NCBI GenBank assembly: GCA_007922305.1
Contig: ML677385.1
Location: 9,201,810-9,265,809, forward strand
Reading direction: 5' to 3'
Length of the DNA: 64,000 nt
Source of the DNA: Dermatemys mawii
Lineage: Eukaryota > Chordata > Testudines > Dermatemydidae
In this document: piece after piece, positions 45,801 to 56,277 of the stretch
Numbering within the stretch: the stretch's first letter is position 1
Layout: every line of letters begins with the position of its first letter
Made by a program: the position numbers and the translations under genes
Notes under the pieces: model-generated
What the model was told of the DNA's origin: nothing
The model's database searches: none
The model's input: only the letters and a program-made list of their open reading frames with translations

Positions 45801-47191
45801 ACTTTGATATTTCTCTTGATCGTGGTTGTTTATTTCTTTCAATAAAAAAAAAGATTTATTTTCAATTTCCTTTGTAAACAAAGTTCATTTCTGAAAGGTG
45901 GGGATGTGGGAGCATGGGAACAAAGAAATGAAATCTCTGATTCTGTTATTAACAATGACAATATTAGTGTTATGGAGTTCGAATGATTTCTGTTTTATAG
46001 CCCAGTTACTGAAGTCTCTTAAGGAAAGCTGTAAATAAGCTGATTTTAAAAAGCCAGGTAAAATTCTCTGCTGGTATAAATGGGTGAATCTCCATTTAGG
46101 TGAATAGACCCAGAAGTAGAATAGTAGAAGTGTTTCAGGTCAGAATTCAAGTGTATTGGCAAAGCTGTGGAGAGAAGCCTGCACAATGCTTATTTGCATA
46201 ATGCAACACCGTTAGACCTTCCAAATTAAGTAAGAGCACAAAGAACACAAAAATCACTACTAGATTTTTTTTAAAAAAAGCAGTTTTTTTCTGAGTTACC
46301 ATGAAGTGACATCTGAAATACCACAATTGTTCCTTTAGTTGGAATGGAAAGTACTGTGATATGACAAATGCCTCTCTGTAGTAACTGTGGGTAAACATTG
46401 AGCTTTTAATAGCCTGGACACCTATAAAATCTCTCAGTAATGTTCTTCAAAATATATTTTCCTCCTAGAACTGTGTGAAATGCTGGGAACAAAATCCAGT
46501 CTGTTTTCAGTTGCATTAAGGACACAAATCTCAGCTCATGTTCGCAGGAAGGTTCATCCATGTTTTGACCACAGATTCAAACTCTTTCACAGGCATGTAT
46601 CCTTCTTATCAACTAAAAACCTTCCCCAGAGTCTGAGAATCCATGATACCTATTGTGTCCTCTGTAGAAGTTCTGAAAGCCTTTAATGTAATTTTCTATT
46701 CAGCTGAAAAGCCTGTTTCACACAGTAAGACCTTTGGAAGACAAGGAGATAGGTTTGTCCTTACCCCATCAAGGTTTCCATTTATCCCGTTAAGAACAAT
46801 CTTTTTCTGAGCACATGTACAGTCAACCCCTAAAGTTGAACAGTACTAAAGGAGGAAAAAATTCATCAATTGAAAAGTGAAGCACATCCTCCCTTTACCC
46901 CAGAAAGACTGATATGAGAGTAAACCAACTAACATTCCCATGGCATAGGTGGACAGACTGGTTGAAAACCTCCAGGGTTGCGCAGATTTCAACAGGTAAG
47001 GTGCTCTTATGATTGGGCAATCAAATGGGTAAATTTGATGCTGTCAAATTTACCTGGGATTGATTAGAACTAACCTGTTAAAAATATTCAGCAGAAGAGG
47101 AGCTCAGAGGGTTCAAACCTTCTTTGAATTGAAACTACTGCAATGAGTTCCCCAAAGTCTTGTGAACTCACACATTTAAAGTGTACATAGC
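42331..47191. other. Unique AT-rich DNA
   Basis: Apart from the CT microsatellite at 42773 and a fragment at 46060-46125 ('attctctgctggtataaatg') of the palindromic amniote repeat, no repeat is recognised. Region 45240-45660 is repeat-free with TCF/LEF-like ATCAAAG and CAGCTG words near 45582, a possible enhancer. No exon-like open frame. Confidence 0.5.
42773..42812. repeat. (CT)n microsatellite
   Basis: About 20 uninterrupted CT units followed by CACTCACTC. It produces an R-E-R-E repeat open frame on the minus strand that is not a gene. Confidence 0.97.
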
Positions 47192-47340
47192 CAGGGGCAG
47201 CTCTAAGGTTTTTGCTGCCCCAAGCGCTGAACTTCCATGGCATGCCTGCGGGTGGTCCAGTGTACCGCTGATTCGACGACGTTTCTGCGGGAGGTCCATG
47301 GGTCCTGCACTTGGAGCGCTGGTGCCTAGAGTTGGCCCTG
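47192..47340. mobile_element. 149-bp hAT-type MITE with 8-bp TSD
   Basis: Termini CAGGGGCAGCTCTAAGG and, from the right, CAGGGCCAACTCTAGG. Flanking 8-mers TACATAGC (47184-47191) and TGCATAGC (47341-47348) differ at one base. GC-rich inside AT-rich DNA. It has 'tttttgctgccccaagcgc', a phrase of an abundant turtle hAT family. No ORF. Confidence 0.9.
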
Positions 47341-48278
47341 TGCATAGCCCTATTAATTCTACTTTCCATTTTGTATGTTTCCTTTGTGGCAGAGTTCTAC
47401 AGCCAGATCATTCTCTCTGTTTTCTTTTGGTTTAAGCCAAATGTTAGCAATCCAAAACATTATTAATGTGTCTTATTGGATCTAGAAAAGAGCAACATTG
47501 ATTTGTCATTCATTCTTACACCATTTTATCCTCATTTTTATTCTCAGACCATGGTTTCCTTCCTCATTAAGTGCTTTAAGCTATGGTTCCTATGCATGAG
47601 AGGTCAAAATAGCTACATCTTTCAGTGCTAATGTTAATTTTTAACCAAGCGTGCTAGAACACATCCTTTGACAGTGGACTGTAGAAGAAACATAATTTCT
47701 GAAGCATTTTGTAAGTGTGATTGCCTTCTGGACCCTACATGAATAATGGGTAAAAAATGGAAGGTATAAGGGACAATGGAATGAAATGTAATATTGTGAA
47801 ATATGGGGTGAATATTAGGAACTATTACACAGTGAAACACATTAGACTGTGTCTTAATGGAAAAGTACTATAAACCTTGCAGAACTTTACTGTAAATGTT
47901 TTGGATCATATATTAATTTCATACAACATGACAATCCGGCAATAGAATTATATAGGATTATTCAAGATGTCTACGGTAAGGATATCAATTTGAATTAAAC
48001 TGTGATGTTCTTCAGTCATTTCTGCTACAGTTCAATGCAATACTATTAGATTAATATATATCAAATCTTATAAGACTTTCAGATAAGTGGGGGAATAGTC
48101 CTCCAGGTGTATTTGTAACCCCATTTGCCTGACTGATTTAAAGCTGCAGTGGAGGATTTGGGCTAAGTAAGGAACATTCCTGCACTGGCAGAGGGATGGG
48201 CTAGATGATCTAATAGATTTTTTCATCACTAATTTCTGATGCTCTGAATAGCCATGCTTTGGTATTTTAAACAGGAAG
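47341..48278. other. Unique AT-rich DNA
   Basis: Nothing recognised. Confidence 0.5.
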
Positions 48279-48280
48279 TA

Positions 48281-48490
48281 CAGGCAGTGCTCGGACTTAT
48301 AACACAATTGGTTCCTGAAAATTGCATCGTAAGTCAAAACGTTGTCACTCAGAACTGCAGTACATTTCATGGTGGGAGCAAGCATCGTAAAGTAGAAACC
48401 CACTGTCGTAAGTCAAATGAGAGTGTCCATTCCAAAACGTCATAAGTGCCATTCATCATAAGTCAAATATCATAAAATCAAGGTTGTCTG
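48281..48490. mobile_element. Tigger/pogo-like MITE, 210 bp, TA target site
   Basis: Termini CAGGCAGTGCTCGGACTTAT and, from the right, CAGACAACCTTGATTTTATG; both are flanked by TA (48279-48280, 48491-48492). The TIR and the internal recurrent words 'cgtaagtcaaa', 'cataagtcaaa' are typical of pogo/Tigger-type mariner relatives (cagt.gtccctcgacttac). Non-coding, so a deletion derivative. Confidence 0.75.
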
Positions 48491-48599
48491 TACCCTTATA
48501 TTCAGTTTAGGATCCTCAGGATGAACATAGTGATCTTTTGGATTCTAAATCAAGGGACAGGAGCGGCGTTAACTCAGCACTGAAGCTGTGTGAATAAGG

Positions 48600-48905
48600 A
48601 ATGCTTGATTTTCTGGCAATTGTAACAAAATAGAAGAAAATAGTTTTGGGTAGAACAAGACATGTTGTGACAAACCTGAAATGTTTTGATCACTTTTAAA
48701 TGTTTTTGCTTTAAAAGTAAAATTAAAGGAAATTTCAAAATGAAGTCATTTGAAGGAAAAAAATTGAAACATTTTATTTTAAAAAATTTTTTTGGATTTT
48801 TATTTTGTATGCAATTCAGTAAAACCAACTCAAATTCACAAAATGTTTGATGCCAAAACCTCATTTTTTGCCAAAATGAAATTTCGTCGAAAAAAATGTA
48901 ACACA
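48600..48905. repeat. AT-rich fold-back-like repeat (possible)
   Basis: Alternating 'aaatttcaaaatgaa', 'attgaaacattttatttt' and 'gccaaaatgaaatttcgtcg' words. Such TTTCAAAATGAAA-type stretches form an abundant AT-rich repeat in turtles as I recall; a related patch is at 63400-63535. No termini resolved. Confidence 0.35.
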
Positions 48906-51900
48906 GCTGTACTCAGCACCTGTCTATCCCACCCCTTTCCATGGACACCATTATCACCTGTCTCCTTTCTCTTCAGCCTTCTTATTGCCTTATTGCTGTG
49001 TCTTTTAGATAAGCCTCTTCCTTCTCCAAGCGGGCCTGCTTACTTTCCACATTATCCCTGGGCTTCAGCATGGAGCCATTTATTGCTGCTGTATTGAATC
49101 AATTGCCTCCTGCTGGCTGTGCTGTGATGTAAAAAAATGAAAAGTAAAACAGAGTTGATAAGGAGGAAACAGCCTTTCCTAAACTGGCCACATATCTTTC
49201 TTTTTACCCACCTACCCCACCTCAGATAACTGGCCTGGCCTGAAGGTGCAACACATTTTAAGACTATCCAGTCTCCTAAGAGTTAATGTTAGGTGGTGCT
49301 CTCTGGTTATTCCAGCCAGAGTTTTTGTTCAGTGGGCAGTAGAGCTTTCCAGCCCCAGTTGGGAGTTCCCAGCGTTGTTCTGGCTGACTCAAAATGCTTC
49401 CAGGGACTGCATGCCAGAGAAGAATCTGTTACAGCCCATTAAGAGGTGAAATGTGTGCTCTTGTCTGCAGTAGTTCTGCTCTGCTGGCCAGAGTGGAAGT
49501 GGGAAGTGGGAACACATTTCTGCTCTCTTTGAGATGTTTCATGTGGCTCTTGGTTGTGAGGGATGAGATATTAATTCAGAAACAGAGCCAAATGGCTTTC
49601 AAATACCTTGGCTAAATTATTTTTGATCTCATAGCTATTGGCCCAACTGCAAATTTGAAAGAAAAATAAAATGTTCTATGCTTTTTATGGGTTCATTACA
49701 AATTAATAAACAAAGTGAAAAGCAGTTGAACTGCTCTCTAAGGCTATTTTAAATTTTCTCTTAACTAAGTTAGACTGCACAAGTATCAAATCAAGGTTAC
49801 AATTTGAATTAAGTCAGTAAATCAATGAATAAACAATGATATTGAATCATGTCACTAGATAATCATGTTATCAAATAGACACAGACAATAATCAAATCAT
49901 GAGATTAATGGTGCACATACAGTTCATACAAATACTCACCCCAGGAAAGTAAGGCAGTGGTCATTTTCTCTCTCAATCTTCCAAGAGGTATTTATAGTCC
50001 TCCAAAGTTCCATGTAGCAAGTGACTGCACAGTTTGCTCCCTTCTCAGTCTAATTTCCCTACTTTTGATATAGAGCAGTCAGCAATTTTTGCTTCCTCTT
50101 TATAGAGTAGAATGGTTTCACTGACACTTTTTATAACCCAGGGGGACACAATGTGATTTAAGGTGGGATTCTCTTAGAAGTTGGGTTCGGAAATGATTAA
50201 TGATGCTTTTCTAATATAAATTTATACACACATAGAGTCATTAAAACACTCACATGTACTCTCTCATTCACACTTTAAAAATATTGCAGAGAAATAACAA
50301 TTGGAGAGGAATGTCCCCACACAGTAACAAAAAAAAGAAAAAAGTTGCTTCAGGGACAGAGAGAGGGGAAAAGTTCACTCTTCAGCTGCATAATCTTCAG
50401 AGTCAGATGGGTGTGAGAGTCGGGACTGGAGTTCAAAGGGCCAGGTGGTGGTGTCTCTGATGGGTACCTCATGTCAGTAGCTCCCTCTTGGCATTTGGCT
50501 CTTCAGAGTCTCCTTTTTCCATAGGACCAGTCTTGGAAAGTAGAAGTCTCAGCTTTTCTTGGTTTGGTGGTGGCCCAAGGAGAACACAACATCTTCCTCA
50601 TTTACCTTAACATTTCAGGTTGTGATTCTAGCTTGTTCTACCTATGGCACCTTCTTAGTGGTCTTCCAAGCAAATCAGAGCATCACATGTCTTGGACTCC
50701 AGTAGCATGGTGCGGTCCTTGTCAGAATTGGACTACCTTAACCCTGGGTCAGTTTGAAAAGTCCCTTTCAATTGGAAGTTATTTTACAATATCTGTCATT
50801 ACAACTGCAAGCAGTGTATGTGCTCCAAAAATATAAAAAAGCATGAGATAAATGAGAAATGACTCTACAGAAGTTGTCTCAGTTCCTTCCTTTGGGGTAA
50901 TAGTTGGAAGGTAGAAGTGGTTCCCACTTTGTTAGGTCTTGACATCTTCCTCGATGTGACACATAGCCCAAAGAATTGTCATTGTTTCTCACCTGCAATG
51001 TACTGCTCATACATCCTTTCACACGTTCTCAAAATACACTTACAGGCCTCTTTGCAATTCTTAGTTGTCCTTTTACCAACAAGGAATTGGAAAGCGAACT
51101 GCGTGAGGCTTAATGGGGTAAAGAGTGGCCTTAATCTCAGCAATAAGAGATAGAGACAAAGCTTCCTTAGGTCATATTACTATAATTCCCATTTAAACCA
51201 AAGAAAATTAAAGTTTATATCTTGCCCCCTTCACATGGGCCTATGATCATCAAAACACCCTCAGTTTTTGAATGGCGTAAACATTAAAACCATGGCTCCC
51301 CAATATGTGCTCCTTCAGAGCTAGCCCCAAAGTAAGACATGGGATGTATGCATGTTTTAAATGCTCTACCCTTTTAAAAGTCAGATTCTTTGTAAACTCT
51401 CTCTAGGCCTATCTAATGAAATTAACATTTAGTCTAAAATATTAATTATAGGTTAAAATCTATTCATTATTTCAAGCTATTGTGAAAGGTAAGGTACGCT
51501 AAAGCTAGTACAGTATCAGTAAATATTGTTTGGCATTGCTTAAAAGATACAAGTAACAAAGTTATTTTGGGTGCTATTAGTAAATTGATTTCTCTGAAAT
51601 CTGTAGTTCTTCCAAGAAATATGGATATTATATCAGAGTTAGAGACAACTTAATATTATAAAAATATATGTAACACTTGAAAAACCTTGAATTTAATATT
51701 TGTACAAACATGTTGTGCTTTTTGTTCTGTTTGGAATAAAAAAGGATGAGGTTAAAAATTCTACCAAATAGAAACATTCCCAAAATGGTCTAATATTTTT
51801 CTGCCTTGCAATTAAAATTGTTGTTATTGTCCAATACAGAGATTATACCCACTTATATAGAAAAAAGACATTTGACTTTGCTGTTCTAATTCTTCATATG

Positions 51901-52231
51901 CTGGTGAATCCAGTTTTTTAGATCCTAATATTGGATTTGATTTGGTTTGTGATTTTTTCTTTATCTTTTCTCACATAAAATAATTTCAGTAGATTTCCTG
52001 TTCTGATTCTTATAAAGAAGAAAGCAGAGAAGCAGCAAATGCAATAGGTACAGTAGCTCTTTAAACTGTATAATTATTTTCCTTTCTGCCAAAATTTCCC
52101 TGCACCAAATAACTTTATTACTTTAACTTTTAGCCACCCATGCATTTATAAAGCTTAGCAAAGAAGCAATTAGCTGCTTTTAGAAGTAATAAATTGTATA
52201 TTCTGCAAATGTATTAATCTACAGTATATTA
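48906..52231. other. Unclassified DNA, pyrimidine-rich in part
   Basis: The parts at 48910-49100 and 49970-51160 are of moderate GC and pyrimidine-rich on the plus strand. Open frames up to 101 codons show no domain. 50250-51350 might be a very old retroelement, but I found no termini or motif. 51400-52230 is AT-rich with nothing recognised. Confidence 0.4.
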
Positions 52232-52582
52232 AATTCATATTCATAAATGATTTAAAAAAGGGGGTGAACAGTGATGTGGCAAAATTTGCAGACGGTTTAA
52301 AATTATTCAAGATAGTTTAGTCCAAAGCTGACTGTGAACAGTTACAAAGGAATCTCACTAAACTGTGTTACTGGGCCCCAAAATGGCTGATGAAATCCGG
52401 TATTGATAAATGCAAAGTAATCCACATTGGAAAAAATAATCCTAAGTATTCATACAATATGATGGGGTCTAAATTAACTGTAACCACTCAAGAAAGAGAT
52501 CATGGAGTCATTGTGGATAATTTTCTGAAAGCATCCACCCAATGTGCAGTGGCAGTCAAAAAAGCTAACAGAATTTTAGGAG

Positions 52583-52731
52583 CAGTGTTTAATTTGTAAT
52601 GAAAGAGGTGTCAGGGCTCAACAATTTTTTTATACTCATAACTGATGCAGCAAGGGCTGTAGGTGTGCCAGGGCTAGGAACCGCCAAGCCTAGAGGTGCT
52701 GGAACTCAGCCTTGACACAAATTAAGCACTG
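52583..52731. mobile_element. 149-bp hAT-type MITE inside CR1
   Basis: Termini CAGTGTTTAATTTGT and, from the right, CAGTGCTTAATTTGT: 14 of 15 identical. Flanking 8-mers TTTAGGAG (52575-52582) and GTTAGAAA (52732-52739) agree at 5 of 8. Taking it out with one flank restores CR1 codons for L-G-x-I-R-K-E in frame. The interior is non-coding ('gtcagggctcaac', 'gaggtgctggaactcagcc'). Confidence 0.9.
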
Positions 52732-52891
52732 GTTAGAAACCATTAGGAAAGAGATAAATAAGAGAGAAAATACCATAATGCCACCATATAAATCCATGGT
52801 ACAGCTACATCTTGAATACAGCATGCAGTGCTTTTCGCCACCTCTCAGAAAGGATATATTAGAATTGGAAAAGATGCAGAGAAGGGCAACA

Positions 52892-52902
52892 AAAATTATT
52901 AG
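52892..52902. repeat. Left target-site duplication of the SINE-like insert
   Basis: The sequence AAAAATTATTAG at 52891-52902 recurs exactly at 53145-53156. Confidence 0.9.
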
Positions 52903-53144
52903 TATCAGAGGAGTAGCATGTTAGACTGTATCTGCAAAAACGACTACGAGTCAGGTGGCACCTTAAAGACTAACAGATTTCATTGGGCATAAGCTTTCAT
53001 GGGTAGAAACCCCACTTTTTCAGACACATGGAGTGAAAATTATAGATACAGGTATAAATGTATCTGTAATTTTCACTCCATGCATCTGAAGAAGTGGGTT
53101 TTTTACCCATGAAAGCTTATGCCCAAAGAAATCTGTTAGTCTTT
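52903..53144 (+). mobile_element. SINE-like retroposon, palindromic 3' part, 12-bp TSD
   Basis: Inserted in CR1 with the perfect 12-mer AAAAATTATTAG on both sides (52891-52902, 53145-53156); CR1 codons resume after it. The head 'tatcagaggagtagcatg', 'ttagactgtatctgc' and the block 'ggtggcacctt' are those of an abundant turtle repeat that I recall as SINE-like. From 52965 on, two arms of about 85 bp are inverted copies (52965-53050 and 53061-53144) round a 10-bp loop. Such a long duplication with A-rich start fits LINE-driven retroposition. Confidence 0.85.
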
Positions 53145-53156
53145 AAAAATTATTAG
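53145..53156. repeat. Right target-site duplication of the SINE-like insert
   Basis: Exact 12-bp match to 52891-52902. Confidence 0.9.
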
Positions 53157-53216
53157 GGGTATGGAAAAAGCTCCCATACGAGAAGAGATTAAAAAAACCT
53201 GAGTCTGTTCATCTAA

Positions 53217-53767
53217 CCCCTGGTCTACACTGGACGGGGGAGATCAACCTGTGGCCTGGTCTTCACTAGGGGGTGGGATCGACTGCAGATACGCAACTTC
53301 AGCTACGTGAATCACACAGCTGAAGTCTGTGTATTGCAGCCGATTTATCCTTATGGCGGCGGCAGTTGGCGGCGTGCTCCACCATCGACTCCAGCTTATG
53401 CCTCCGGTCAAGCTGAAGTTACGGAGTTGACGGGAGCAGTGCTGGCAATCGATTTCTTGCATCGTGACGAGACGCAATAAATCAATCGCCATAAGATCGA
53501 TCCCTCCCCGCTGTAGTGAAGACAAGTCCTGTGATATGCAACTTCATCTATGGGAATAGCATAGCTGAAATCGTTATATTTAGGTTGACTTATCGTGGTG
53601 TCTTCACGGCGCTGAGTCGACTGCTGTCACTCCCCCGTTGACTCTGTCTGCACTTCTTGCGGTGGTGGAGCTCCAGAGTCGACAGGAGAGTGCTTGGGGA
53701 TCGACTTATTGTGTCTAGACTAAACACAATAAATTGATCCCCGAAAGATCAATCACTACCCGCTGAT
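53217..53767. mobile_element. Chompy/Harbinger-like MITE, outer copy
   Basis: Left terminus CCCCTGGTCTACACTGG after the triplet TAA. The left 33 bp are separated from the rest by the inner copy; the body then continues from 53533 ('gatatgcaacttcatctat') through 'gactgctgtcactcccccg' and ends with 'ccccgaaagatcaatc'. The right terminal repeat after 53767 is missing. It has an internal palindrome 'tgtctagactaaacacaataaattgatcc' type that the inner copy shares in part. Family recalled as Chompy-like, TIR with 'gtctacact'. Confidence 0.75.
53253..53529. mobile_element. Chompy/Harbinger-like MITE, inner copy, 3-bp TSD
   Basis: Termini GGCCTGGTCTTCACTA and, from the right, GGACTTGTCTTCACTA: 14 of 16 identical. 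The triplet TGT flanks it at 53250-53252 and 53530-53532. When the insert and one triplet are removed, the outer copy aligns to the inner one without a gap across the site (21 bp against 21 bp). A 3-bp duplication is the PIF/Harbinger hallmark. GC-rich, with palindromic 'gatcgat'-type words; the 93-codon minus-strand frame is not a gene. Confidence 0.85.
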
Positions 53768-54328
53768 CCAATATATAATGATTGGAAAATACTTTGCAGA
53801 TGATAATTATATTTATAATTCATATTTATTTATAATTCATATTCATATTTATATTTAGAAATTGCTGTAGAAAGGCAGGCAGAAAGTGTTATAGTTGTAC
53901 TAGATGAGAAACATATAATCTTTTACAAACAAAAGTGATAAGGGAACATGTCATATGTCCCATTTTTTCCTACTAGTACAGTTCACATCCTCTACTGACC
54001 AAAAATAGTCTTTTAATTATGTTAGAATGAACAAAACAGTAACTTTTCTATATAATAATGTGACATGGGAAGTTCAGAAATCCACTACTACATTTATATT
54101 TAATGTAAGACTTATTTCATAATATTTTAACATTTAATGTAATATTAATGAATTTTTAAAATCTTTTCCGTGAAATTATATAATAAAACTTGACTAATTG
54201 CTGTAAGTTCCTAATTATATATTCCCAAAAGAGACTAAAATATTCCCTCCACTTAAAGATTTATTTTTACTGCAGTATTGGCTTCTGGAACATATTTGCC
54301 ATTATTATATAAATGAGATGCATACTTA
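53768..54328. other. Unique AT-rich DNA
   Basis: Nothing recognised apart from a short local reiteration of 'tatttataattcat' at 53810-53850. Confidence 0.5.
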
Positions 54329-54612
54329 CAGAGGAGTGGTCTGGTGGTTGAGGTATAGGCCTGGGCCTCAAGAGACCTTTAGTCAGTTCCCAATTCTGAC
54401 ACAGATTCCCTTTGTGACTTTGAGCAAGTCAGGTGTCCATTTAAGAATGTGCATAGCTCTTTCCAGGAGTGGAGTCTTACGTCTCTGTGTTTCAGTTCCC
54501 CATCTGTAAAATGAGAATAGTACTTCCTTACATCGAAAGGGTGCTGTGAGGCTAAATCGATTCATGTTTATGATGCGCTCAGATGCTATAGCGATAGAGG
54601 CCATATAAGTAC
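54329..54612 (+). repeat. MIR SINE, near full length
   Basis: All parts of the MIR consensus are seen in order: tRNA-like head 'gtggtctggtggttgagg', 'cctgggcctcaagagacc', core 'ttctgacacagattccctt', 'gtgactttgagcaagtcagg', 'tctctgtgtttcagttcccc', 'atctgtaaaatgagaatagt', 'gggtgctgtgaggctaaat' and tail ending 'gaggccatataagtac'. It is about 284 bp, longer than typical, with a small insertion after 'gagcaagtcagg'. Confidence 0.88.
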
Positions 54613-55741
54613 AAGTGCATAGATAAGGAGATACAATAACTGTTTTGTAAAGACTTATGTAGTATGTCTTCTGTAAAAGTTATATGGGTCTAGTTTCTCT
54701 TGTTTTTCAGTCTGTGACAGGGAAACTGAGCATGTGGAAGAGAATTTTTTAATATATTTTGGGCAAAAGTACATATTTATAAGAACTCAGGTCATTTTAG
54801 TCAATGCTAGATGAATAGCTAATTACAAACCAAGGAAGACTCAAAATCCTGTTGTTACAAAGCTGGAGATGCAGCAAGTAGAGGTATACAAAATGCAAGA
54901 ATTTACCATCTCTGGGGATAGAGAAAACTACTGTATCAATACAATTAGTCATGCTCGCTTTTTGGAGAACATGCTTAAAATATTAGTTAATTTGAAAAAG
55001 ATACATTTTGATTTTTCTAATTAAATCACAGAAGAACTGTGTAGTCAGAAGTGAGATTTTGGGAATAGTAGAGAAATTATTCCTGGAGTGTGTTCTTTTA
55101 TTTGTGTCTCTCCCCTCCCAGCAGCTTGTATGTCACAGGTTACTTGTTGTCTACCTGGGCTAGATTCTAGCACCCTGGCTCTGTAGGCAGTCATATTAAT
55201 TCCAGTGAGATACCTCATGAAGTAGTGTGCTATTTGATTTGGGCAAGGGTGCCAGAATATGACCTTTTATTTTCAAGGGTCACTAAGAGTATTAAAAAAA
55301 ACCCATCATTTTTCCTCAATGTACCTCATTTCCTCAAATGTACCCTTCCGTGCCTAATAAGGTTTTTGGAAGCATCAGAACCTTGCCAGTTTGACTTTGA
55401 GACCAAGCTGACATAGCAGCATTCATCCTGAAAAAAACCTGCACACCACAGGAGGTTGTCTTTTTCTTTCAGTATTGTATAAGCACAATAGTAACACTTC
55501 AGCCTCTGGGTGGCTACCTGTCTGATGCAGCAGCTCTTCACAAGGCCACTAAAAATAGTGTCAATTGCAGCAAATTAAAACAGCTTTGACCTGAATTACC
55601 TGAGGCACAGTTTCCTGACGGCCAGACGGATGAACGTTCCTCGCTGGCAGAAATGACAGCTACAATGTTTCCCATTAAAATGTCAGCAGTTACTACAGTT
55701 TTTCCCTTTAGATAAGAAAGAAGTATGGTTTCAGTCCAATA
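54613..55741. other. Unique AT-rich DNA
   Basis: Nothing recognised. Confidence 0.5.
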
Positions 55742-56102
55742 CAGGGGTGAAAGTAAGGCAGTAAGGTTGGTATGGCATACTGGTAAAAAGTTGCCACCTG
55801 TACTGGCCTGTTCCACCTTACTTTGACGTCGCTGCTCTGCCCGCCGCATCCCCGTCAGTAGCCCTGCCATGTCTCATCCAGGTCCATGGCTTTAAACAGG
55901 GTCCTTTTAAGCACTGACGGGCCGCTGATGGAGGGAGGGGGGCAAAAGGAGCAACTACTCCAAGGCTAGAGCCAGGGGCTTCATGGGCAGGCTGGCAAGG
56001 GGATGCTGATACCCACCCCACCCCTTCCACCTGAGGGACTGCCCCAGGGTAGCTTCCTCCACCCCCAGGTACCAGTAAGAGACAAATTTTACTTTCACCC
56101 CG
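55742..56102. mobile_element. hAT-type MITE (361 bp), 8-bp TSD
   Basis: Termini CAGGGGTGAAAGTAA and, from the right, CGGGGTGAAAGTAAAA. Flanking 8-mers GTCCAATA (55734-55741) and GTCAAATA (56103-56110) differ at one base. It shares both ends and internal phrases ('ctggtaaaaagt', 'taccagtaag.gacaaa') with the element at 56278-56934. GC-rich; the antisense open frames over it are not genes. Confidence 0.92.
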
Positions 56103-56277
56103 GTCAAATACCACTATGTGACATCTGTTGGAAAATGCTGACTTTATCAACATAGTCCCCTCTGACATGAGACATCACTAAAGCTGGTCGAAAACGAGTC
56201 CTGAATGTGAGCTCCTTGGAACTTCTGGCAGGTACTGATTTGAATCTCTGGATCTGAACTTTTACCTGAACTTTGGT

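Larger units (their letters stand above)
52390..52924 (+). pseudogene. CR1 reverse transcriptase thumb and C-terminal relic
   Basis: Two open segments (52390-52599 and 52712-52924) are one ancestral frame split by the 149-bp MITE. Each runs a few codons into foreign DNA (52583-52599 and 52712-52731 are MITE; 52903 onwards is the SINE-like insert). The joined order of motifs matches the relic at 59625-59828: V-K-K-A-N-R-x-L-G, then K-R-E-N-x-x-M, then Y-x-x-M-V. It is inactive. Confidence 0.85.
52232..53212 (+). repeat. CR1 LINE on the plus strand, host of nested insertions
   Basis: CR1 coding sequence in three pieces: 52232-52582, 52732-52902 and 53157-53212. It begins just before the palm motif, which reads F-A-D-G (52285-52296), so the second catalytic Asp is Gly. 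Next come K-C-K-V-I-H-I-G-K-N-N-P and S-T-Q-C-A-V-A-V-K-K-A-N-R-I-L-G, then [24 protein letters not shown], and G-M-E-K-A-P. The minus-strand copy at 59.0-59.9 kb is of the same subfamily. Confidence 0.92.

Noticed and set aside
48281..48490. hAT assignment for this element
   Set aside because: Flanks show TA on both sides and no 8-bp duplication; the internal words fit pogo/Tigger better.
54329..54400. Possible tRNA gene
   Set aside because: The tRNA-like part is the head of a MIR SINE; no cloverleaf with acceptor stem closes here.
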